From contig OZ240206.1 in NCBI GenBank assembly GCA_965197405.1, positions 868,001-932,000 on the forward strand: a stretch of 64,000 nt of DNA, given 5' to 3'. The stretch comes from G965197405 sp965197405 (GTDB lineage: Bacteria > Chloroflexota > Dehalococcoidia > Lucifugimonadales > JAGWBF01). Positions 57,663 through 64,000 of the stretch are shown one piece after another (the first letter of the stretch is position 1; every line of letters starts with the position of its first letter). The notes beneath the pieces are model-generated. The model saw nothing but the letters and a program-made list of their open reading frames with translations. It made no database searches and was not told the DNA's origin. The position numbers and the translations under genes were made by a program.

Positions 57663-58313
57663 TTGGAGATAACCTGGATGGGGCACTCATGCTTCCGTCT
57701 CCGCAGCGGCGACCTGGCAATCGTCACCGACCCCTTCCCCAATTCAATCGGCCTTCGCATGAGGGAGACGCGGGCGACTCTAGCGACGATAAGCCACCGG
57801 CACGACAATCATAGCCACTGGCAGGGGGTGGGTGGAAACCCCAAGGTGCTGGAAGGCCCTGGCGAGTACGAGCTTTCGGGGATTTACGTCACGGGCATCA
57901 TGACGCCCAGGGGCGAGGGCGACCCGCCGGACAAGCGGAATACCGCCTACACTATCGAGATGGAGGGCCTCAAGCTGTGCCATCTCGGCGACGTGAGCAG
58001 GCCCCTGACCGCCGGGCAGGTGGAGGAGCTGGCTCCCCTGGATATACTCTTCCTGCCGGTCGGCGGCGTCTGCACCGTGGAGATACCCCAGGCGATAGAG
58101 ATGGCGCGCCTCCTTGCGCCCAGGGTCGTCATACCCATGCACTACGGCCTGCCCGGTCTCCAAGTGGAGCTTGGGGAGCTGGGCGTCTTCCTCACGGAGA
58201 TGGGGCTCCGGGACGTCCAGTCCCAACCCAGGCTGAACATCTCCGCCTCCAGCCTGCCCCCGGAGATGCGGGTGGTGGTCCTGGACTCCTACGGCAACGC
58301 CGCCCGGGCCTAG
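57663..58313 (+). CDS. metallo-beta-lactamase fold hydrolase (UlaG-like)
   Basis: A 216-residue MBL protein: EITWMGHSCFRLRSGDLAIVTDPF, SHRHDNHSH (metal ligands), HLGDVSRPLTAGQVEELAPLDILFLPVGG and PRVVIPMHYG are the conserved elements. Likely a metal-dependent hydrolase of the UlaG/L-ascorbate-6-P lactonase-like group; substrate unknown. TTG start 12 nt after bioY, so probably one transcript. Confidence 0.85.
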   Translation: MEITWMGHSCFRLRSGDLAIVTDPFPNSIGLRMRETRATLATISHRHDNHSHWQGVGGNPKVLEGPGEYELSGIYVTGIMTPRGEGDPPDKRNTAYTIEMEGLKLCHLGDVSRPLTAGQVEELAPLDILFLPVGGVCTVEIPQAIEMARLLAPRVVIPMHYGLPGLQVELGELGVFLTEMGLRDVQSQPRLNISASSLPPEMRVVVLDSYGNAARA

Positions 58314-58425
58314 AAGACCCTGGGCGGCGCATCAACAGCATTCCGGAAGCGCTATGGCCCTGCCGTTACGACTCCGGCACGGCAGCCTGGGCTTAGAAGA
58401 CCCTGCGGCGGCGCATCAGCAGTAT
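58307..58425. repeat. imperfect direct repeat at two convergent gene ends
   Basis: GCCTAGAAGACCCTGGGCGG plus CGCATCAACAGCATT (58307-58341) recurs as GCTTAGAAGACCCTGCGGCG plus GCGCATCAGCAGTATT (from 58390). The second copy is the 3' end of the anchored protein gene (RRRRVF); the first is a stray copy at the end of the MBL gene. Confidence 0.6.
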
Positions 58426-59013
58426 TATCGTCCCACCGGCCACGACCGCCACGATTCCGGCGATGAGCGCCACGCGGGACAGGTTGGGTACGGACGGGTC
58501 ACCCGAGATGGGCAGACCGGGCGTGGGCAGAGGGGTGGCCGTCGCCGTGGCCGCCGGCGTGGGAGTGGGAGGAACGGGTGTCGGGGGCTCGCCCGGCGCC
58601 TGTGAGAATGTAAGGTCGAAATTGTTCTCAATCTGGATTCCATGCCGGAATGTGACCGTTTCCTGGGCCTGGACATCGCCGCCGCCGATGGTGGCGTGGA
58701 AAGTTATGGTCTGGTTGAAGAAGTCGTCGCCGGCCGGCTGCACTACCAGCTGCTTGTACTCGCCGTTTTTCACCAAGACCATCGGCCTCTCATCGAAGCC
58801 TTCGCGGGCGACGTTGGACTGGTAGCTCCCGACCCTGGCGAAAATCTCGACCCCGTCGGGGGCGGCGTTGCCGGCGATGGTGACCGCGCCGCTGTAGATG
58901 TTGGGAGGCTCCGGAGGGCCGTCCTGCTGCTCCGGCCCGGCTCCCAGGAGCGCCACAATGCCGACCAGATAGGCCACGAATAGCACTATTCCAATAAACC
59001 TAAGACGCACCAC
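58393..59013 (-). CDS. secreted, C-terminally anchored surface protein
   Basis: A 206-residue protein with an N-terminal hydrophobic signal (IGIVLFVAYLVGIVALLGAG), a beta-rich domain (YSGAVTIAGNAAPDGVEIFARVGSY), a Pro/Thr-rich linker (TPVPPTPTPAATATATPLPT), then LPISGD, a membrane span and RRRRVF. The C-terminal layout recalls sorting signals, although LPISG is not canonical. Function unknown; similar small carbohydrate- or surface-type modules occur in Chloroflexota. Convergent with the MBL gene. Confidence 0.7.
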   Translation of the reverse strand: MVRLRFIGIVLFVAYLVGIVALLGAGPEQQDGPPEPPNIYSGAVTIAGNAAPDGVEIFARVGSYQSNVAREGFDERPMVLVKNGEYKQLVVQPAGDDFFNQTITFHATIGGGDVQAQETVTFRHGIQIENNFDLTFSQAPGEPPTPVPPTPTPAATATATPLPTPGLPISGDPSVPNLSRVALIAGIVAVVAGGTIILLMRRRRVF

Positions 59014-59068
59014 TCAGCACCTCCTGACCACGTTTATCCCAGGACCATACCAGGCTGGCCCGGCAGGT

Positions 59069-59094
59069 CCGCCCGCCTTGGGTCTGTCGGCGGG
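59069..59094. repeat. hairpin GCCCGCC-N12-GGCGGGC
   Basis: Perfect 7-bp arms upstream of the anchored protein gene; possibly a relative of the dispersed hairpin repeats. Confidence 0.4.
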
Positions 59095-59197
59095 CTGTGA
59101 AAGAGTGTGGCTATTCTATTCCCCCGTAGACTGAAATGTCACTACCTTTTGGAGACCTTTTCCGGGCATTTTCATGCTCGCCCTGCGCGAGAACATC

Positions 59198-59485
59198 TCA
59201 CCCAATCTCGTTATACAAGTCTACCCATTCGGGATTACCCTTCTCAATCAACTCAATTTTCCATGCCCGTTTCCATTTCTTGAGAGCCCTCTCCCTAGTG
59301 ATCGCATTGTACATGGACTCGTGAGTCTCATACCAAACGAGACTGTGGATACGATAACGCTTCGTGAACCCTTCCACGAAGTCATTCTTGTGTTGCCAGA
59401 CCCTCTGCGCCAAGTTCGACGTAACGCCGATGTAGAGAGTGCCCTTGGGCTTGTTTGCAAGGATGTAAACGCAAGGCATTACCAT
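59198..59485 (-). CDS. GIY-YIG domain protein
   Basis: About 95 residues: PCVYILANKPKGTLYIGVTSNLAQRVWQHKN is the GIY-YIG nuclease motif (YIL...YIG), and ESMYNAITRERALKKWKRAWKIELIEKGNPEW carries the catalytic glutamate. Members of this UPF0213-like group are small single-domain nucleases of unknown role, often near repeats. ATG 59485 has GAAGGAT upstream. Hairpin repeats lie directly upstream. Confidence 0.85.
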   Translation of the reverse strand: MVMPCVYILANKPKGTLYIGVTSNLAQRVWQHKNDFVEGFTKRYRIHSLVWYETHESMYNAITRERALKKWKRAWKIELIEKGNPEWVDLYNEIG

Positions 59486-59496
59486 GAAAATATCCT

Positions 59497-59608
59497 TCGT
59501 CATACCTGCTCCCCGTGAAAACGGGAAGCGGGTATCTATAACGTCACTCCTGCGAAAGCAGGAGTCCAGTGCACGGATTGGTGGATTCCTGCTTCCGCAG
59601 GAATGACG
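59497..59608. repeat. compound hairpin repeats
   Basis: CCCGTGAAAACGGGAAGCGG, then CACTCCTGCGAAAGCAGGAG, then GATTCCTGCTTCCGCAGGAA plus TGACGGG. Three successive hairpins between the GIY-YIG gene and the giant protein gene, same family as 18280-18313 and 30176-30238. Confidence 0.65.
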
Positions 59609-59672
59609 GGCTGAAAGTGGCCTTAGCCCGCCTGCAGGAGGTCCTAAGGCAATACCTTGATGGGCCGAAAAG

Positions 59673-59708
59673 GGAGGAGCCCTCCCCCTTGCCGGGGAGG
59701 GCTCCTCC
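59673..59708 (-). terminator. rho-independent terminator of the giant surface protein gene
   Basis: A perfect 15-bp stem (GGAGGAGCCCTCCCC with its complement, loop CTTGCC), followed on the minus strand by CTTTTC, 25 nt after the stop codon. Another stem GCCTTAG/CTAAGGC lies at 59619-59650. Confidence 0.75.
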
Positions 59709-59732
59709 AGGGTCACGGTCGGTCTCAGTGCG

Positions 59733-62700
59733 TTACGGGACTATTGTTCCGGCTTCCGTGGCCCAGATCCAGTAGCCCTTGCCTACCTCCACGTTCCTCA
59801 CCAGATCGTCGGGGTCTTCCTCTCCCTTGCTGGTGTCCGCAGGCGGTATGTTGGGAATCCTGACCCACGCGGCCTCTGTAGCGTCGTAGGTGTAGGCCAG
59901 GGACCACTGCACACCGGCGAAGTAGGCGGCTGCGGAGATCGTGGTCCCCTCAGCGCTCCGCCCGAGGTCAACCACCGGCACCAGGTTCCAGCCAGCCGAC
60001 ACGGCTATGGTGGGCGGCGGCGATCCGGCCTGGGTCTGGCGCTGTAGGGGCACTCCCAGGTCTATGGGACTGGCAGCCCTTACCCAGTAGCCATGCATGG
60101 CATCTATGGTCGTCAGGGTGCCCTCGAAGTTCCCTGTGTCAGCGTTCCACGTGGCCACAAGCCACGGTCCCAACGGATCCCCGGGGTCGTAGGTGGTCAC
60201 CAGGTCTATGGTCCCGTCCGTGGGGATGACGCTGTTGATGTCCATGTCCACGGGGTCGCCGGGCAGCGAGATAAGGTTCAGCCCGGGGTCAATGGCCAGC
60301 GAGTAGGGCGTGGGCGCCACAATCTCGAAGGTGGCGGGGGTCAGGTCTACCTCGTTTCCTGCCTCGTCCATCGCCGTAACGCTGATGGTGTACTCTCCCA
60401 GCGCCAGGTCGCCGGGCCTCCAGGAGAAGAGGACGTCGTTCCTGGTGAAGAACATATCCGTCACGTCCTGCTCGTCGTAGCCGGGGCCGTCCAACATCAC
60501 GGATACCAGACTCACGGCCCCGTAGGTGTCGAAGTCCACTGCATCTATTGCGCCCACCGCAGCTTCGAGGGTATCGCCCTGTTTAATGCCGGCCACAGGG
60601 GGATCGGCATCGGGGTTTGCCGTCACGATGTCGCCAGCACCCGCTATCCGTGCGGCTTTAGCTTTCTCCTCCATCAGGCCGTACTCGTTGGCTTCGCTTG
60701 CGAAGTCAATCCGTAGCAGCACGTCCGGGTCTTCCGACATCTTGGCGGGGATGAAACCGGGTTGCTCTATGCCCGTGTCTACCTCTATCAGCATGACACT
60801 GGCGTGGTCCAGGGAGTCTTCGTCGAAGTCACCGGGGGCAACACCGGCCGCGGCCATGACGCCGTCGCCCTGGCCTATGCCGATGACGTAGACGTTGTAC
60901 AGGCCCTTACTGAGAACGTCCACCTCTGCAGTCCACGTCCGTGTACCGGAAGCGGGGGCTATTCCAAGGTCTGTCACCGCCGCACTGGATGATGTTTCAA
61001 AGTCGGCGCTTCTGTCCTTCCTGACCACCTTCCGGATGTCCAGCTTGGGCCTGCTGGTCAGGGTCTCGTCGGAGGTGACGGTGACGGTGACGGTCTTATT
61101 GGTTACGGGCCGGCCATCCTCGGCCATGTGGGTACCGGTGACGGTGACCGTCAGCTTGGCGGAGATGCCGTCGTCGGCGGCCGCTATATTAGCCTCGTCC
61201 AGTATGTTGCCGGCCGAGTCGCTGACCTCGCCTGTCACCTGCACTCTGGGCGTGTCGTTGGGGTCCAGAGGGCTGGAGAGGGTCAGGAAGGCCGCACAGC
61301 GTATGCACAGCTCACCCTGGTCAGATGCGCCCTCCTGAGGCTCCGCGTTGTACCAGTCAACGTCGGCGGGGCGACTGCCGTCCACCCGGAAGTCGGCTGC
61401 TTCGAAGCTGCTCCCGTCCATTGGCTCGGTGAAGAGCACCATGACCATGTCGGATTTGGCGGCGCCGCCTTTCTGAAGCTCCTCGCCGCTATCCTTGCTG
61501 GGGTCCCACCAGTTGCCCGTGATAGCCCTTTCCACCTTTGGGTCCAACGTGTCAACCCTGACAGTGAAGGGGTCACAGAGACCGGGGGTAACCGAATTGT
61601 CGTTGACTATAAAGTCGCCGGGTACGCACACGGTGGCCTTGTTGTTGTCTTTCACGGCGGGGTTATCGCTCACGCCGGGGTTGCCGGCCATGTCCATTGC
61701 CCGGACCCACCAGTGAATCTCGTACTCTTTGGCGTTGGTCGAGAGGTCCCTTGAGTCGAACTCGGCCTCGACGCTGAACCCGCCGGTAATGTCGTCCTCG
61801 TCCCGGAGGAAGTCCCGCTTAACGCTGTGGGGGCCGTCCAATTCGGGGCCGTTCGGATTCATCAGCATGAAGACGAACTCAATGCTGTCCTTGTCCTTCG
61901 TGTTCGTCGTAATCCCCGACCCCTGGTCAGTCACCTCGGCGAAGAAGGTGGGGGTGGCGTCCCCGCCGGCGCCGTTGGATGAGTCGCTCAACTCGTCTAT
62001 TGCCGGGGCCGTGGTCTCCACTTTTATCGTGGCCCGCTCCCTGGAGTCGTCCGGGTCGTTGTAGACGATGGTGACGGTGTCCCCGGCGGGGTTCACCCGT
62101 ATCATGGCCTCTCCGTCCGTTCCAGTGGGGGTCCTGTAGCTCACCGTGAAGGCAATGCCGAGGTCAACGATAAGGGCGCCATCACCACCAGCAGGACCTA
62201 TCGGATTGTCCAACCTGCCTTCGATTTTGATGGTGTTTTCAGTCGGCCTGTCTGCCACAATATATTCGTCGCCACCCTGTTCATTGCCCGCCGTGCCCAG
62301 CTTAATCTCAATGAGGTCCCCTCGATTAAACCCTGCAAAAGCGCCATCTGTTGTTGTGATGGTGGTAACGATAGGAGTCCCAGTACTACCAGATGATTCT
62401 GTTGCCCTGGCGGACGTTGCTGCTATGGGGATGGCCTTCGCGGTGATTATCGTTAGCTCACCACTTCCTGCGTCCACCTTATCCACGGACAGGTACTTCT
62501 CCGTCGTGAGCATAAGGGGCTTTGGATCTGCCGTACTGTCTTCGTCCAGCACGAACACCTGGATCTGGGCTTTGATGTCCGACGGGTCTGTGGAAGTGGT
62601 TGCCGGCTTCTTCTGCAACACATATCTTTCAGTTTCATCGTCACCGGTGCCGGTTGTCTCGGGGTCATCATATACGGCATATACCATGCTCCCACGGGCA

Positions 62701-63554
62701 GTGCCTGAGGGGACATAATAGTGCCTGCCGTTGTCTGCTTGATTGACTGTATCGTCGTCGTCTGGGTCGGCGTCGTGGAGTTCCCCTTTGTCTTCAGATT
62801 CAGGGTCGCCAAGCATCCGGCCAGTCTGGCTGCATTCGGGGTCGTCGCACACCTTGACCATCAGCTCGAACTCGCCGCTGCCCCGGCGGGTCTCCACCAA
62901 GCGGGCGGTTATGCCCGTCCTGTCGGCCCCGCTGGTAACAGTAACCCTATCCGCGCCACCGGTGGTATGGGTGACGTCATCAGCCATATCTTCCGTGTCC
63001 ATCCCATCAACGGTGGTCTCGCTGCCGGTGAAGGTCGTGTCAACCGCGCTGGTGGCGTAGGTAAAATTCGCACTAGTTACGATTGCGGCGCACTGAACGT
63101 TGATGGTTGACCGTGAGCCGTCAACACTGATGACGGTAATATTGGACTCATTGACCGTGACGTCGTTGAAGTCGACCCTACCATCTTCGTTGGTATCCAG
63201 GATGGGAGTACGGGGATCGCTGTTGCTATCCCCCGACCTTGCGATCACGACATGGCTGCCCGGACTTGGGCAGGGCCGCGGATCACTAACAGTTTGCGTG
63301 TGGGACGACGCAACGTCCAAGTCCGAGTCTTCCAAGTGGATGTAGAAGCTGTCCATACCGCTAGGGCTGACCCACGCGATGGCCTCGCTATCCTTATCAG
63401 AGTCCGGCTTGTCCAAAATGCTCAGGTCGCCCTGCACGCCCTGCACGTTGCCGGAGGTGGCTGCGCCGGCGGGCAGCGCCACCAGCACGAGGGCGAGTAT
63501 GAGTGCCGTGATTGCTCCGATGCCCAGGTAAGGCCAGATCCTGTTCCTTTTCAT
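59733..63554 (-). CDS. giant secreted surface protein with EF-hand-like motif and GWNL/GYW tail repeats
   Basis: A 1273-residue acidic protein. Its signal peptide spans residues 1-33 (basic start, hydrophobic core, PAGAATS). A dockerin/EF-hand-like loop DTNEDGRVDFND lies at 120-131, followed by several Ig/cadherin-like modules (TAPAIDELSDSSNGAGGDAT, DTLDPKVERAITGNWWDP, and DEAGNEVDLTPATFEIVAP). The end holds two copies of a domain: DPGLNLISLPGDP...HGYWVRAAS and SAGWNLVPVVDLG...GKGYWIWATEAGTIVP. No membrane anchor. Likely an S-layer or adhesion component. Many D-rich stretches suggest calcium binding. RBS AAAGGGGG. Confidence 0.8.
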   Translation of the reverse strand: MKRNRIWPYLGIGAITALILALVLVALPAGAATSGNVQGVQGDLSILDKPDSDKDSEAIAWVSPSGMDSFYIHLEDSDLDVASSHTQTVSDPRPCPSPGSHVVIARSGDSNSDPRTPILDTNEDGRVDFNDVTVNESNITVISVDGSRSTINVQCAAIVTSANFTYATSAVDTTFTGSETTVDGMDTEDMADDVTHTTGGADRVTVTSGADRTGITARLVETRRGSGEFELMVKVCDDPECSQTGRMLGDPESEDKGELHDADPDDDDTVNQADNGRHYYVPSGTARGSMVYAVYDDPETTGTGDDETERYVLQKKPATTSTDPSDIKAQIQVFVLDEDSTADPKPLMLTTEKYLSVDKVDAGSGELTIITAKAIPIAATSARATESSGSTGTPIVTTITTTDGAFAGFNRGDLIEIKLGTAGNEQGGDEYIVADRPTENTIKIEGRLDNPIGPAGGDGALIVDLGIAFTVSYRTPTGTDGEAMIRVNPAGDTVTIVYNDPDDSRERATIKVETTAPAIDELSDSSNGAGGDATPTFFAEVTDQGSGITTNTKDKDSIEFVFMLMNPNGPELDGPHSVKRDFLRDEDDITGGFSVEAEFDSRDLSTNAKEYEIHWWVRAMDMAGNPGVSDNPAVKDNNKATVCVPGDFIVNDNSVTPGLCDPFTVRVDTLDPKVERAITGNWWDPSKDSGEELQKGGAAKSDMVMVLFTEPMDGSSFEAADFRVDGSRPADVDWYNAEPQEGASDQGELCIRCAAFLTLSSPLDPNDTPRVQVTGEVSDSAGNILDEANIAAADDGISAKLTVTVTGTHMAEDGRPVTNKTVTVTVTSDETLTSRPKLDIRKVVRKDRSADFETSSSAAVTDLGIAPASGTRTWTAEVDVLSKGLYNVYVIGIGQGDGVMAAAGVAPGDFDEDSLDHASVMLIEVDTGIEQPGFIPAKMSEDPDVLLRIDFASEANEYGLMEEKAKAARIAGAGDIVTANPDADPPVAGIKQGDTLEAAVGAIDAVDFDTYGAVSLVSVMLDGPGYDEQDVTDMFFTRNDVLFSWRPGDLALGEYTISVTAMDEAGNEVDLTPATFEIVAPTPYSLAIDPGLNLISLPGDPVDMDINSVIPTDGTIDLVTTYDPGDPLGPWLVATWNADTGNFEGTLTTIDAMHGYWVRAASPIDLGVPLQRQTQAGSPPPTIAVSAGWNLVPVVDLGRSAEGTTISAAAYFAGVQWSLAYTYDATEAAWVRIPNIPPADTSKGEEDPDDLVRNVEVGKGYWIWATEAGTIVP

Positions 63555-64000
63555 TGACTACCCCCTTTATCGGATGTGAGTTCCAGTGTACCAGGGTAAA
63601 CGTGCGGCGGCGGCCCACCTCTACAGGCTCGCGCCGGGTAGCGGGCCCTGGGGATGACCGAAGGGTCTACCTGAGACAAAGTGTGTATAGAATAGTGCAT
63701 GAAGGAACCTCTCCAGAATACAGGCTGCCCATATTCAACCATCATACCCTTTTTGTTGTCAAGGTTATGGGGCTTGATTTTCCCCTTCAAAATAGCGCCT
63801 GCGATGGCGCGCCGGGGGTCTTTGCCCTCACGATGGCCGGTGACTGCGAATATGGGGCCACGCTGTGCAAAATTTTAAACTCTTCCCAATCAACCAGTCG
63901 GAAATATACAGGGAATTGCCATGCTTGTCAAGTGTCTACGACGGCAGCCGGGTGTCCGGGTGCTCTTGCATGTACTGGGCCTGGCGGACGCCGAAGTCCT
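63555..64000. other. upstream region of the giant protein gene, no supported gene
   Basis: No convincing ORF lies in these 446 bp. The minus strand at 63937-64000 reads an open stretch at the window edge that may be the tail of another gene, but no frame is convincing. A strong promoter for the giant gene lies inside. Confidence 0.4.
63904..63932 (-). promoter_or_regulatory. consensus promoter far upstream of the giant gene
   Basis: Minus strand TTGACA (63932-63927), 17-nt spacer, TATATT (63909-63904). If used for the giant gene the leader would be about 340 nt. A second TTGACA at 63762-63757 lacks a good -10. Confidence 0.6.

Noticed and set aside
21663..63554. In-frame UGA selenocysteine codon in a gene of this window
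   Set aside because: None of the redox genes ends early at UGA with a sensible continuation; SelB targets must lie elsewhere.
63937..64000. C-terminal end of a further minus-strand gene at the window edge
   Set aside because: About 20 codons in more than one open frame, none recognisable; not enough to call.

Overview
The window is a GC-rich bacterial chromosome segment of about 64 kb. The gene mix points, by inference only, to Chloroflexota of the Dehalococcoidia/SAR202 kind: a cytosolic reductive-dehalogenase-like protein, a LLM-class flavin oxidoreductase, a HerA/NurA pair, SelB, tandem desulforedoxin-like minigenes, and a giant secreted protein with GWNL/GYW tail repeats. No rRNA, tRNA or CRISPR array was found.

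Region 1 (1-15.8 kb) is an accessory defence island bounded by two different IS630-family elements. On the minus strand lies one tightly coupled operon: SNF2-type helicase with a DUF3883 end, OLD/RecF-like ATPase, DUF3226 TOPRIM-like protein, DUF1156 DNA methylase, a second ATPase, DUF4276 protein, and a HEPN-DUF499 ATPase. Successive genes overlap by 4-8 nt or sit 1-15 nt apart. An AbiEi/AbiEii toxin-antitoxin pair is transcribed divergently. The island looks damaged. DUF499 and AbiEii are each cut by an IS630 element, and the helicase (twice) and the methylase (once) carry single-base deletions.

Region 2 (15.9-33.8 kb) is housekeeping: herA, an unknown gene, nurA and selB; a LLM oxidoreductase; two minigenes for CxxC/CC iron proteins; lexA, rpsT, relA/spoT, hisS; a CDF exporter; two enoyl-CoA hydratases; fur; DUF167; a phosphatase; a flavin-fold protein; pncC.

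Region 3 (33.8-38.5 kb) is repeat-rich, with a frameshifted IS701-like element, a small HTH gene behind a nested inverted repeat, a CoA transferase and a cluster of MITE-like repeats.

Region 4 (38.5-64 kb) is again mostly core: uspA, formamidase, modABC, panE, a TPP enzyme, a HEPN-like gene, the RdhA-like protein, a thioesterase, argF, der, plsY, gpsA, rsmE, prmA, dnaJ, hrcA, bioY, a metallo-hydrolase, an anchored surface protein, a GIY-YIG protein and a 1273-residue surface protein.

The most unusual signal is a family of tiny dispersed elements, each an 18-nt palindromic head plus the constant tail CAGGCT. They sit inside transposase genes of two families and inside intergenic repeats. In several places the sequence without the 24-nt unit restores the expected protein or repeat exactly.
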